NCBI GenBank assembly: GCA_038147495.1
Contig: JAYQTT010000003.1
Span: 1 to 64,000 of the forward strand
Direction: 5' to 3'
Origin: MED-G116 sp038147495
GTDB lineage: Bacteria > Pseudomonadota > Alphaproteobacteria > Puniceispirillales > Puniceispirillaceae
Length of the DNA stretch: 64,000 nt
The notes beneath the pieces were generated by a model. The model ran no database searches, was not told where the DNA came from, and saw only the letters and a program-made list of their open reading frames with translations. Made by a program: the position numbers and the translations under genes. This document shows positions 8,714 to 17,594 of the stretch, in pieces; positions within the stretch are counted from its first letter, which is position 1; the number at the start of each line of letters is the position of its first letter.

Positions 8714-9820
8714 ATGACCACACCCGCATTACAACTAGACACCACCAGTGACGGCGCAACCATTGCGCGCATCACGGTAACTGACGCCGCAGGCGGTGAA
8801 CGCATTGACCGTTTTCTTGCCAGCACATTGTCAACACCGCCCGAAGGCGCCGGAGAGGGCGAAGGTGCAGGAGAAGGCGAAGATGAAGCCGCCAGCCTGA
8901 CCATCAACCTGTCACGAAGCCGCATCAAAACGCTTGTTCTTGATGGCTGCCTGACAGAAAACGGCGCCCCCCTCAATGACCCATCGGCAACGGCGAAAGC
9001 CGGAAACATCTATTGCCTGACGATCCCACCACCAGATGATCCGACACCGGCTGGCGAGGCCATCGCGCTGGACATCCTGTTTGAGGATGCGGACATCATC
9101 GTGATCAACAAGCCTGCCGGCATGGTGGTTCATCCGGCGCCGGGCAATCTTTCCGGCACCCTTGTCAACGCCCTGATTGCGCATTGCGGCAAGGAATTGA
9201 CCGGCATTGGCGGTGTCATGCGCCCGGGCATTGTTCACCGGCTGGACAAGGACACATCAGGCGTGATGATGGCGGCCAAAACCGACATGGCGCATCAGAC
9301 ACTGACGCGGATGTTCGCCGCGCATGACCTTGACCGCCGCTATCAGGCGCTTGTCTGGGGCAACCATATTGACCGGCAGGGGACGATTGACGCCCCGCTT
9401 GGCCGGGCAGAACGCGACCGCAAGCGTCAGGCGGTGACGGCAAAGGGCCGCCACGCCATCACCCATTGGCAGATGCTGCGCGTCTATCCGCCGTTTGGCT
9501 CGCTGGTCGAATGCAAGCTGGAAACCGGCCGCACCCATCAGATACGCGTTCACATGGCGCATATCGGGCACGGCGTCATCGGCGATCCGCTCTATGGCCG
9601 CGCCCTGCGTGCCCAGCAGATGCCGGATAATCTGTCACGCACCTGCCTGTCGCGGCTTCGCGCCTTTGGTCGGCAGGCTTTGCATGCCGCACATCTTGGC
9701 TTTGCCCACCCGATCAGCGGTGACGCCATGTCCTTTACCGCGCCGATGCCCACCGATATGGCACAGTTGCAACAGATCATGGAAGATTCTGTGGCCGCGC
9801 GGGCCAGCGGCGGGCAATGA
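8714..9820 (+). CDS. rluD: RluD-type 23S rRNA pseudouridine synthase (RluA family)
   Basis: Converts uridines to pseudouridine in 23S rRNA helix 69. It has an N-terminal S4 RNA-binding domain (ERIDRFLAS, then RSRIKTLVLDG) and a catalytic domain with the family signature GIVHRLDKDTSGVMMAAKT, whose Asp is catalytic, followed by ETGRTHQIRVHMAHIGHGV. The S4 domain is interrupted by an acidic Glu-Gly repeat (about residues 40-54) that is not usual for the family. I use the ATG at 8714; a TTG four codons upstream is possible. It is read in the same direction as rpoH, an alphaproteobacterial pairing. Confidence 0.92.
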   Translation: MTTPALQLDTTSDGATIARITVTDAAGGERIDRFLASTLSTPPEGAGEGEGAGEGEDEAASLTINLSRSRIKTLVLDGCLTENGAPLNDPSATAKAGNIYCLTIPPPDDPTPAGEAIALDILFEDADIIVINKPAGMVVHPAPGNLSGTLVNALIAHCGKELTGIGGVMRPGIVHRLDKDTSGVMMAAKTDMAHQTLTRMFAAHDLDRRYQALVWGNHIDRQGTIDAPLGRAERDRKRQAVTAKGRHAITHWQMLRVYPPFGSLVECKLETGRTHQIRVHMAHIGHGVIGDPLYGRALRAQQMPDNLSRTCLSRLRAFGRQALHAAHLGFAHPISGDAMSFTAPMPTDMAQLQQIMEDSVAARASGGQ

Positions 9821-10039
9821 ACCCGCCTGTTGCACATCCACCAACGCCCTATTATTGCCCAATTTGACAATAATGATGGAAACATGAAAAAGACTTTTGC
9901 CGATTCTGGGCTTAATCCGGCCAATTATCCGGGAGTAACATCACAATCAGAGACAGGTGTTGCGCCTGTCACAGGCTGGATTTCCGTGTAGCTAGCCGTC
10001 TGATAATATTGGCAAAAACCGAATTGTAAGGACGAATTC
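9821..10039 (+). promoter_or_regulatory. rluD-rpoH intergenic leader
   Basis: A 219-base gap in front of the heat-shock sigma gene. It holds a TTGACA at 9864-9869 without a clear partner, a perfect 6-bp hairpin GACAGG/CCTGTC at 9952-9970 and an AAGGA ribosome binding site at 10027-10031. A structured 5' leader is known for rpoH in enterobacteria; here it is only a possibility. Confidence 0.3.
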
Positions 10040-10960
10040 ATGGCTGCGAAAACAAATCTCCCCGTATTGTCGCCGGATGGCAACCTGTCCCGCTATCTCG
10101 ATCAAATCCGGTCATTCCCGATGCTTGAGCCAAAGCAGGAATATATGCTGGCCAAGGCGTGGAAGGAAAAAGGCGATGTTGACGCCGCGCACCAGCTGGT
10201 GACAAGCCATCTTCGGCTTGTGGCGAAGATTGCCATGGGCTATCGCGGCTATGGGCTGCCGGTGGCCGATCTGATCTCCGAGGGCAATCTCGGGATGATG
10301 CACGCGGTCAAGAAGTTCGAGCCGGAAAAAGGCTTTCGCCTTGCCACCTATGCGATGTGGTGGATCAAGGCGGCAATTCAGGAATATATCCTGCGGTCAT
10401 GGTCGCTGGTCAAAATCGGCACCACGGCAGGCCAGAAAAAGCTGTTTTTCAATCTGCGCCGTCTGAAGGGCCAGATTCAGGCGATTGATGAGGGTGATCT
10501 GAAGCCTGAACAGGTAAAGCTGATCGCCGAAAAGCTGGACGTCACCGAAGCTGAAGTGATATCGATGAACCAGCGCATGGCGGGCAATGACCGCTCGCTC
10601 AACGTGCCGCTGTCGCGCGATGGTGAAGGCGCCGGTGAATGGCAGGACTGGCTGGAAGATGACAGCACCGATCAGGAAACCAATTTCGCCGAGCATGAGG
10701 AATACAGCGCCCGCCAGTCATTGATGATGGAGGCGATGAAAGACCTGAATGATCGTGAACAGCGCATTCTTCAGGCGCGCCGTCTGGCCGAACCACCCTT
10801 GACGCTGGAAGACCTTGCCGCCGAATTTTCCGTCAGCCGCGAGCGCATCCGCCAGATTGAGGTCCGCGCCTTTGAAAAGCTGCAAAAGGCGGTGCGTGAA
10901 AAGGCCGAGGAAATGAAGCTTCTGCCCGAAGGCGAAACCGCGGCGTTGCCGCTGCAATAA
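10040..10960 (+). CDS. rpoH: RNA polymerase heat-shock sigma factor RpoH (sigma-32)
   Basis: Group 3 sigma factor that directs transcription of chaperone and protease genes on heat or misfolding stress. At 306 residues it has region 2 (HLRLVAKIAMGYRGYGLP, then FRLATYAMWWIKAAIQEYIL), the diagnostic RpoH box QKKLFFNLRRLK near residue 132, and region 4 with an HTH ending SRERIRQIEVRAFEKLQ. A strong AAGGA lies 9 bases ahead of the ATG. FtsH, the protease that degrades RpoH in many bacteria, is encoded at 18694-20610. A terminator follows immediately. Confidence 0.95.
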   Translation: MAAKTNLPVLSPDGNLSRYLDQIRSFPMLEPKQEYMLAKAWKEKGDVDAAHQLVTSHLRLVAKIAMGYRGYGLPVADLISEGNLGMMHAVKKFEPEKGFRLATYAMWWIKAAIQEYILRSWSLVKIGTTAGQKKLFFNLRRLKGQIQAIDEGDLKPEQVKLIAEKLDVTEAEVISMNQRMAGNDRSLNVPLSRDGEGAGEWQDWLEDDSTDQETNFAEHEEYSARQSLMMEAMKDLNDREQRILQARRLAEPPLTLEDLAAEFSVSRERIRQIEVRAFEKLQKAVREKAEEMKLLPEGETAALPLQ

Positions 10961-11022
10961 ACCGGCCTTACGGCCTGCAGCCGTTCAACCATCGCAGATG
11001 CGTTGCAACGCCCGCCTAACGC

Positions 11023-11051
11023 AAAAAGCCCCGCCATTGGCAGGGCTTTTT
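11023..11051 (+). terminator. Rho-independent terminator after rpoH
   Basis: Near-perfect palindrome: five A, GCCC, a CGCC/GGC(A) middle, GGGC and five T. The A and T tracts flank both sides, so it can also work for minus-strand transcription arriving from the toxin gene. Confidence 0.85.
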
Positions 11052-11167
11052 CACTACACTGGCCAGTAACTTGAAGTCGTTTCCCTGACCAGTGGCCCGC
11101 ACCGCTTGGTTCGGGTCTTGAATGCGGATGGCATGAGCAGAGCCGCTGACCTCTTTAACTTAATAGC

Positions 11168-11590
11168 TCAGAGATGTTTTGTCAAAGCAGACAAACCAAG
11201 ACCATGCATCACAGCAGTTTGAACATCCCTGAAAACAAAGTCATCCAATGGCTTATCCAGATATTTTCGTCGGCCTGTAGCGCCGTCTTTTCTGCGCAAC
11301 AAATCAACCCTGTGAAATGCAACACTCGTAACCATATCACCCTTAAGCCAACATTCGCGCCGCCAGGAACCAGGCAAAACAAACCCAAGATCGAGGAACA
11401 AATTATACGGCATCGAGCGCTGAGGCTCTAGGGTGCTCAACGGAACAACTGTCATAATATTCGGGTGACGTCTTATGGGCTTTGACAGCACGATAGCAAG
11501 TCGTCGTTTAACCATTTCTGGCTCTTTAAAACCACCACTAAAATCTACAACGACAACGCAACCTTGTTTTGGATGAAATTGGACTGGCAT
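11168..11590 (-). CDS. PemK/MazF-like toxin family protein without an antitoxin neighbour
   Basis: 140 residues resembling the PemK/MazF fold: a start with G-x-VVVVDFSG, then KEPEMVKRRLAIVLSKP, TVVPLST, YNLFLD and the downstream WLKGDMVTSVAFHRVD, in the family order. These proteins are usually mRNA endoribonucleases paired with a small antitoxin. Here 120 bases separate it from purA upstream and the rpoH terminator lies downstream, with no small antitoxin ORF on either side. It could be an orphan toxin or a non-toxic relative. An inverted repeat AACGC/GCGTT (11632-11646) lies just upstream of its start and could be an operator. The local sequence looks more AT-rich than its neighbours. Confidence 0.65.
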   Translation of the reverse strand: MPVQFHPKQGCVVVVDFSGGFKEPEMVKRRLAIVLSKPIRRHPNIMTVVPLSTLEPQRSMPYNLFLDLGFVLPGSWRRECWLKGDMVTSVAFHRVDLLRRKDGATGRRKYLDKPLDDFVFRDVQTAVMHGLGLSALTKHL

Positions 11591-11710
11591 TCCTTCGACA
11601 ACTGATATGTTGTTTCAAGTAGCCACACCATAACGCCAGATGCGTTAAAAATGGCTTAAACCAACCAATCAAAATGCAATCTTGGCTAACACCTGTTGTC
11701 AATTATGGGA

Positions 11711-13003
11711 TCACCCGCCGAACGGGTCGGTGACGAGGATCGTGTCATCGCGTTCCGGGCTGGTGGACAACAGCGTCACCGGCGTTTTCGTCAATTCCTC
11801 AACGCGCCGGATATATTTGACCGCGTTTGCCGGCAATTCGGCCCAGCTGCGCGCGCCATAGGTGCTTTCTGACCAGCCGGGCATTTCCTCATAGATCGGT
11901 GTGCAGGCCGCCTGCGCGCCGGAGTCGGAAGGGAAATGATCAAGCCGTGTGCCGTTCAGATCATAGCCAACACAGATTTTCAGCACCTCAAACCCGTCAA
12001 GAACGTCAAGCTTGGTCAGCGCCATGCCGGTGATACCGGCAACGGCATTCGCCTGACGCACCATCACCGCATCAAACCAGCCACAGCGCCGCTTGCGCCC
12101 GGTGACTGTGCCAAATTCGCGGCCGCGCTCGCCCATCCGTTCGCCATCATCGCCGAAATCCTCGGTCGGGAACGGGCCACTGCCAACGCGGGTGGTATAG
12201 GCCTTGGTAATGCCAAGCACAAAGCCGATTGCGGTGGGGCCACTGCCGGAGCCTGTGGCGGCCTGTCCGGCAACAGTGTTTGACGAAGTGACAAAAGGAT
12301 AGGTGCCATGATCGATATCAAGCATCACGCCTTGCGCGCCCTCAAACAGGACCCGCCGGTTGCTGGCCCGGGCATCAGCAAGTGCCCGCCAGCTCTGGCC
12401 GGAAAAGGCCAGCAATTCATCGCGCATTGCCATCAAATCGGCATGCATCTTTGCCGCATCGGCAAGCTCATGACCGACCGCCGCGAGCCAGACATTGTGA
12501 TGCGCGACAAGCGCCTCCAGCTTTGCTGCCAGCGTGTCGGGGCTGGCCAGATCGCCAAGCCGCACCGCACGGCGGGCCACCTTGTCTTCATAGGCAGGGC
12601 CAATGCCGCGGCCGGTGGTGCCAATCTTTGCATCGCCGCGGGCGGCTTCGCGGGCCGCGTCAATCGCCTGATGCACCGGCAGAATCAGCGCCGCCGATTC
12701 AGACACCAGCAGGGATTTTGGCGTGATATCGGCACCTTGGCTTCGCAGCAACGCAATCTCGGAAATCAGATGTGACGGATCAAGCACCACGCCATTGCCG
12801 ATGATCGACAGCTTGCCCGGGCGCACGATGCCTGATGGCAACAGCGAGAGCTTATATTCAACCCCGTCAATGACAAGCGTATGCCCGGCATTGTGTCCGC
12901 CCTGAAACCGGACGACAACATCGGCGCGGCTGGACAGCCAATCAACGATCTTGCCCTTGCCCTCATCGCCCCATTGGGCCCCGATCACGGCTACATCTGT
13001 CAT
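11711..13003 (-). CDS. purA: Adenylosuccinate synthetase
   Basis: Catalyses GTP-dependent joining of IMP and aspartate, the first committed step to AMP. At 430 residues it has the N-terminal GAQWGDEGKGKIVDWL (P-loop and catalytic Asp), GGHNAGHTLVIDG, TTGRGIGPAYEDK, TRVGSGPFPTE and the C-terminal GARSWAELPANA. I start at the ATG at 13001-13003, where the family begins with VAVIGAQWG; the frame is open further upstream over the leader but without similarity. It is separated from serA by a terminator and so is probably transcribed separately. Confidence 0.96.
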   Translation of the reverse strand: MTDVAVIGAQWGDEGKGKIVDWLSSRADVVVRFQGGHNAGHTLVIDGVEYKLSLLPSGIVRPGKLSIIGNGVVLDPSHLISEIALLRSQGADITPKSLLVSESAALILPVHQAIDAAREAARGDAKIGTTGRGIGPAYEDKVARRAVRLGDLASPDTLAAKLEALVAHHNVWLAAVGHELADAAKMHADLMAMRDELLAFSGQSWRALADARASNRRVLFEGAQGVMLDIDHGTYPFVTSSNTVAGQAATGSGSGPTAIGFVLGITKAYTTRVGSGPFPTEDFGDDGERMGERGREFGTVTGRKRRCGWFDAVMVRQANAVAGITGMALTKLDVLDGFEVLKICVGYDLNGTRLDHFPSDSGAQAACTPIYEEMPGWSESTYGARSWAELPANAVKYIRRVEELTKTPVTLLSTSPERDDTILVTDPFGG

Positions 13004-13085
13004 GGATTTTTCCTGTGGTTGGCGGCGGCGGCCACTTGCCGGCAAGGGCGACACCAGAGACTGTCAAAACCCGCGGACAATAGCC

Positions 13086-13117
13086 AAAAACGGCGGCAAC
13101 CGCAAGCGATGCCGCCG
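13086..13117 (-). terminator. Rho-independent terminator after serA
   Basis: On the minus strand GGCGGCA and TGCCGCC form a 7-bp stem (13092-13116) followed by GTTTTT. It ends the serC-serA unit before purA. Confidence 0.85.
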
Positions 13118-13171
13118 CTGTTAGTCCGACCCGCAGGAGGGGAGTTAGCGGGAAGGACCTAAAAGACCGCT

Positions 13172-14767
13172 TCAGGCAGGTTGGCTGAAATGCAGGAAAT
13201 CTGCGCGCACCACCTGCTTGAGCTGGCGAAGCTCTGCCAATGTTGCTTCATCCATGCCGCCGTCAATCTCAACCAGCGCAATCGCCTCGCCGCCTGCCTG
13301 CTTGCGACCAAGATGGAAGGTCGCAATATTGATCCCATGGGCACCGCACAGCGAGCCAAGATCGCCGATAAAGCCGGGCTTGTCATAATTGCGAAGATAG
13401 AGCAGATGCTCGGGGAAATCTGACTCGACAGCGATATTCTGAACCTCGACGATTCGCGCCTTGTCCCCGCCAACCAGCGTTCCGGCGATGGTGCGATCAC
13501 CGCCAGCATGGCTGACCGTCACCCGAAGCAGCGTCTCATAATCGCATCTGCGGTCATGCCGCACCGTTGAGACGGCAATGCCGTTGGCCGTGGCAATCGC
13601 CGTTGCATTGACCATATTGACCGATTCCATTGCCGATCCAAGAAGGCCAGAAAGAATCGAAGCCACAACCGGTTCTGGATTGAGATTGGCAGCCTTGCCG
13701 TCAAATTCGATCGAAACAGTGGCAAGACCCTCGCTTTCGACCTGACCGAGGAAGCGGCCAAGTTTGCGACCAAGATCCATATAGGGACGCAGGATCGGCG
13801 CCTCTTCGGCGCTGACCGAGGCCATGTTCAGGGCATTTGTCACCGCGCCGCTGACCAGAAAATCTGCCATCTGCTCGGCCACCTGCAAGGCGACTTTCTC
13901 CTGCGCTTCCAGCGTGCTTGCCCCCAGATGCGGGGTGGCGATGACGTTTTCCATGCCAAAAAGCACATTGTCGGTCGCCGGTTCAACGGCAAACACATCC
14001 AGCGCCGCCCCCGCCACATGACCTGTCGACAGCGCCGCCGCGAGGGCCAGCTCGTCAATCAAGCCGCCACGCGCGCAATTGATGATGCGGACACCGGCTT
14101 TTGTGCGGTTCAACGCATCGGCTGAAATGATATTGCGCGTTGCATCGGTCAGCGGCGTGTGCAGCGTGATGAAATCGGCCCGGGCCAGCAATTCATCAAG
14201 CTCGACCTTTTCGATGCCATGGCGTTTCGCATGTTCAGGGGTCAGATACGGGTCAAAGCCGATCACCCGCATTTTCAAGCCCTGCGCCCGGTCGGCAACA
14301 ATGGTGCCGATATTGCCACAGCCGATGATGCCAAGCACCTTGCCGGTGATTTCGGTGCCAAGGAATTTTGACTTTTCCCATTTGCCCTGATGCGTTGAAT
14401 TGTTGGCCGCCGGAATCTGTCTGGCCAGTGACAGCATCATGGTGATTGCATGTTCCGCCGTGGTCACGGAATTGCCGTGCGGCGTGTTCATCACGACAAC
14501 GCCCTTGGCCGTTGCCGCCGGAATATCAACATTATCAACACCGATACCGGCACGGCCAACAACAGAAAGCCGCGTTGCCGCCGCCAGCACCTCTTTTGTC
14601 ACCTTGGTCGCAGAGCGGATGGCAAGGCCATCATAATCGCCGATAATCGCGGTTAATTCTTCGGCGCTGAGGCCCGGCTTTACATCTACCTCAATGCCCC
14701 TGTCGCGCATAATGTCTGCGGCCTGCGGGCTGAGCTTGTCACTGATCAATACTTTTGGCACGGTCAT
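13172..14767 (-). CDS. serA: D-3-phosphoglycerate dehydrogenase
   Basis: First step of serine biosynthesis: oxidation of 3-phosphoglycerate to 3-phosphohydroxypyruvate with NAD. At 531 residues this is the long form, with an N-terminal substrate-binding domain (IRSATKVTKEVL), a Rossmann core (LGIIGCGNIGTIVADRA, INCARGGLIDE, catalytic VIATPHLGAST), an intervening ASB domain and a C-terminal ACT domain (LRNYDKPGFIGDLGSL) that usually gives serine feedback control. It lies 45 bases after serC and shares the transcription unit. Confidence 0.96.
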   Translation of the reverse strand: MTVPKVLISDKLSPQAADIMRDRGIEVDVKPGLSAEELTAIIGDYDGLAIRSATKVTKEVLAAATRLSVVGRAGIGVDNVDIPAATAKGVVVMNTPHGNSVTTAEHAITMMLSLARQIPAANNSTHQGKWEKSKFLGTEITGKVLGIIGCGNIGTIVADRAQGLKMRVIGFDPYLTPEHAKRHGIEKVELDELLARADFITLHTPLTDATRNIISADALNRTKAGVRIINCARGGLIDELALAAALSTGHVAGAALDVFAVEPATDNVLFGMENVIATPHLGASTLEAQEKVALQVAEQMADFLVSGAVTNALNMASVSAEEAPILRPYMDLGRKLGRFLGQVESEGLATVSIEFDGKAANLNPEPVVASILSGLLGSAMESVNMVNATAIATANGIAVSTVRHDRRCDYETLLRVTVSHAGGDRTIAGTLVGGDKARIVEVQNIAVESDFPEHLLYLRNYDKPGFIGDLGSLCGAHGINIATFHLGRKQAGGEAIALVEIDGGMDEATLAELRQLKQVVRADFLHFSQPA

Positions 14768-14812
14768 AGTCCTGTTCCGATGATGTCTGTCGTAAGAAGA
14801 AGAGAGAGGCGA

Positions 14813-15991
14813 TCAGGCTGCCTTGTCCTGATAGGCGCTGCGCGTGTGCGCATAGGCCCAGTCAAGCCATGGCAGCAAAGCCTCTACATCGGCTGTATCC
14901 ACTGTTGGCCCACACCAGATACGAAGGCCCAGCGGCGCATCGCGATAGCAACTGATATCCTCGGCAACATTCTCGGCGGCAAGCAATGCCTCAACATCCT
15001 TGACCATCTTTTTCTGCGTCTCGGGTGTTTGCGCCTGAAACCAGTCATCGACAATCCGCAGACACACCGATGTCGGAGATGCTGTGGCCGGATCCTCAGC
15101 CAGATAGGCAAAATACGGCGTCTCGGCAATCCAGCGGTTCATTGCCGCGAAACTGGCATCAACCCGCGCAATCAAGGCTTTGCCACCGCCAATGCTCTCG
15201 GCCCAGTTCAGCGCGTCCAGCGCATCCTCGATCACCAGCAGTGATGGCGTGTTGATTGTTGCCCCTTCAAACAGGGCCTCATCAAGCTTGCCTTTTTTGG
15301 CGAGCGACAACACCTTTGGCATCGGCCATGGCGGGGTATAGCTGTTCACCCTCTCAACGGCGCGAGGTGACAGGATGATGACACCATGCGCGCCCTCGCC
15401 GCCAAGTGCCTTTTGAAAACTGAAGGTAACAACGTCCAGCTTTTCCCATGGCATCGGCATCGCAAAACAGGCCGAGGTTGAATCGGCAATCGTCAATCCG
15501 GTCCGATCATCAGGAATCCAGTCGCCATTCGGCACCCGCACGCCCGAAGAGGTGCCATTCCATGGGAAAATCACGTCATTGTCGAAATTGACCGCCGACA
15601 AATCAGGCAATGCCCCATATTCGGCAAGATGCGTTGTCACATTATCAAGCCGAAGCTGGTCCACCGCATCGGTCATCCACATCCGGCCAAAGGCTTCCCA
15701 GCCAAGGACATCAAGCCCGCGCGCACCAAGCAATGACCACATCGCCATCTCGACAGCGCCGGTGTCTGACCCGGGAACGATGCCAACGCGATAGCCGTCA
15801 GGCAAGTCCAGCACCTTGTGGATCAGGTCGATTACTTCTTTGATTTTTGATTTCGGACCGGGGCCGCGGTGTGAACGGCCGACAGCCGCATCGCCGAGCA
15901 GTTCGGGTGACCATCCTGGCCGTTTTCTCGTTGGCCCGGTTGAAAACAGCGTGGATACCGGCTTTGTGGCCGGTTTGGCAAAAGGAGACAT
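14813..15991 (-). CDS. serC: Phosphoserine aminotransferase (alphaproteobacterial type)
   Basis: PLP enzyme converting 3-phosphohydroxypyruvate and glutamate to phosphoserine; it also acts in pyridoxine synthesis. At 392 residues it matches the divergent alphaproteobacterial SerC, with STGPTRKRPGWS near the start, YRVGIVPGSDTGAVEMAMW, and the PLP-lysine segment FSFQKALGGEGAHG. The ATG at 15989-15991 (MSPFAKPATKP) fits the family start; upstream in-frame codons look like leader sequence. Gene order serC-serA is standard. Confidence 0.95.
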   Translation of the reverse strand: MSPFAKPATKPVSTLFSTGPTRKRPGWSPELLGDAAVGRSHRGPGPKSKIKEVIDLIHKVLDLPDGYRVGIVPGSDTGAVEMAMWSLLGARGLDVLGWEAFGRMWMTDAVDQLRLDNVTTHLAEYGALPDLSAVNFDNDVIFPWNGTSSGVRVPNGDWIPDDRTGLTIADSTSACFAMPMPWEKLDVVTFSFQKALGGEGAHGVIILSPRAVERVNSYTPPWPMPKVLSLAKKGKLDEALFEGATINTPSLLVIEDALDALNWAESIGGGKALIARVDASFAAMNRWIAETPYFAYLAEDPATASPTSVCLRIVDDWFQAQTPETQKKMVKDVEALLAAENVAEDISCYRDAPLGLRIWCGPTVDTADVEALLPWLDWAYAHTRSAYQDKAA

Positions 15992-16093
15992 GGCACCCTC
16001 GTCTAAAGATTTGGCCACCCGTTGGGGGGTGACGACCCGAGGCAGAGAATGCGCCGTCACGACCAAACATGTCAACCACCCGACAAAGAGGTA

Positions 16094-16113
16094 AAGAGAA
16101 AGATTTTTCTCTT
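16094..16113 (-). terminator. Possible terminator between glmM and serC
   Basis: On the minus strand AAGAGAAA and TTTCTCTT form a hairpin 28 bases after the glmM stop, in an AT-rich stretch. There is only a weak T-tract after it, so it may be an attenuator or simple structure. Confidence 0.35.
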
Positions 16114-16140
16114 CATTTATCTCATTGATTTTATTTTATT

Positions 16141-17493
16141 TTATAATGAGGCACTTTGCAGACGCAAAATTATTTCAGCCATTGTGGCATCGAGGCGGGC
16201 TTCATCATCGGCTTCAACCATCACCCGGATCAAGGCTTCGGTTCCCGAAGGGCGCACAAGAATACGGCCGGCATCGCCGAGCGCGGTCTCAATTTTGGCC
16301 AGATCTTTCTGCACCGCTTCATCTTTCAGAATTGCCGGATCCATGCCCGTCAGATTTTCCAGCTTTTGCGGACTTGGCGTATAAAGACCAAGCACTTCAC
16401 TGGCCGGTTGCTGGCTTTGCTGCAGAACAGCCAGCACCTGCAACGCCGCCATCAGGCCATCACCCGAAGTTGACAAAGATGTCATCAACACATGCCCGGA
16501 TGGCTCACCGCCAAGATTAATCCCGGTCTTGCGCATTGTTTCGAGGATGTAGCGATCGCCAACGCGTGACCGGTGCAAGGTCAACCCCAAGCTGCCAAGA
16601 TAGGTCTCGAGGCCGCGATTGCTCATCACCGTGCCAACCACGCCATCACCTTCCAGCGTTCCCTCAGCCTTCATCGCCGTGGCCAGCGTGGCCAGAATTT
16701 GATCACCATCGACAAGCCGTCCCTTTTCATCAGCGATGATCAGTCGGTCTGCATCACCATCAAGCGCAATGCCCAGATGCGCGCCATTTGCCACCACCGC
16801 CTCGGCCATTGCCTGCGGGTGCACAGCGCCGCATCCATTGTTGATGTTATATCCATCCGGCGTATTGAACAGCGGCACCACCGCCGCGCCAAGATCACTT
16901 AGGGTGTCAGGCGCGGTGCGGTAAGCCGCGCCATTGGCACAATCGACAACAAGCTTCATGCCGTTCAGGCGAAGCTCATCAGGAAAGGCTGTCTTGGCAA
17001 ATTCAACATAGCGACCAACCGAATCCAGCATCCGGCGGGCGCGCCCAAGATCACCGGCTTCGGCAAGTTTGATCGATCCTGACGCCAATTCGGAAATGGC
17101 GATCTCTATCTCGTCATCAAGCTTATACCCATCCGGCCCGAACAGCTTTATTCCATTGTCGTGATGCGGGTTATGGCTTGCCGAGATCATTACCCCAAGA
17201 TCAGCCCGCAAAGACGCCGTCAAATACGCCACGGCTGGTGTTGGCAAGGGGCCAAGCAGGCGGCAATCCATGCCTATAGAGGTAAAGCCCGCTACCAGCG
17301 CAGATTCGAGCATATATCCGGACAGGCGCGTGTCTTTGCCGATCACCACCTTTGGGCGTTCCGAACGGTTTTCCGCATTATTGTCGACAAACCAACGACC
17401 AGCGGCCAGAGCCAGACGGACAACCGCCTCTGCCGTCATTGGCCCGGTGTTGATACGGGCGCGCACACCATCTGTTCCAAACATACCAGCCAT
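16141..17493 (-). CDS. glmM: Phosphoglucosamine mutase
   Basis: Interconverts glucosamine-6-phosphate and glucosamine-1-phosphate on the way to UDP-GlcNAc for peptidoglycan and LPS. At 450 residues it has an N-terminal MFGTDGVRARIN, the active-site phosphoserine loop GVMISASHNPHHDNGIKLFG (Ser near 104), the metal-binding ALDGDADRLIIAD, and the C-terminal phosphate-binding RPSGTEALIRVMVE. An AAGGA sits upstream, inside a candidate 32-codon ORF that links folP and glmM. Confidence 0.96.
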   Translation of the reverse strand: MAGMFGTDGVRARINTGPMTAEAVVRLALAAGRWFVDNNAENRSERPKVVIGKDTRLSGYMLESALVAGFTSIGMDCRLLGPLPTPAVAYLTASLRADLGVMISASHNPHHDNGIKLFGPDGYKLDDEIEIAISELASGSIKLAEAGDLGRARRMLDSVGRYVEFAKTAFPDELRLNGMKLVVDCANGAAYRTAPDTLSDLGAAVVPLFNTPDGYNINNGCGAVHPQAMAEAVVANGAHLGIALDGDADRLIIADEKGRLVDGDQILATLATAMKAEGTLEGDGVVGTVMSNRGLETYLGSLGLTLHRSRVGDRYILETMRKTGINLGGEPSGHVLMTSLSTSGDGLMAALQVLAVLQQSQQPASEVLGLYTPSPQKLENLTGMDPAILKDEAVQKDLAKIETALGDAGRILVRPSGTEALIRVMVEADDEARLDATMAEIILRLQSASL

Positions 17494-17495
17494 GA

Positions 17496-17594
17496 TCAGC
17501 CAATCCTTACATCAACGCCTGTCTGCCCGATAGCGGGCAATTGTGTCGCACAGAATAAGGCAGCTTTGTCGGGTTCCACAAGCACCGCAATCAT
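17496..17594 (-). CDS. Candidate small ORF (32 residues) coupled between folP and glmM
   Basis: An ATG at 17592-17594 overlaps the folP TGA (ATGA). The frame runs 32 codons, MIAVLVEPDKAALFCATQLP and on to GVDVRIG, and stops with TGA two bases before the glmM ATG. It fills the whole folP-glmM gap and contains the glmM ribosome binding site. I recognise no family. The exact fit at both ends is what makes it worth listing; it could equally be a chance open frame or a coupling device for glmM translation. Confidence 0.35.
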   Translation of the reverse strand: MIAVLVEPDKAALFCATQLPAIGQTGVDVRIG

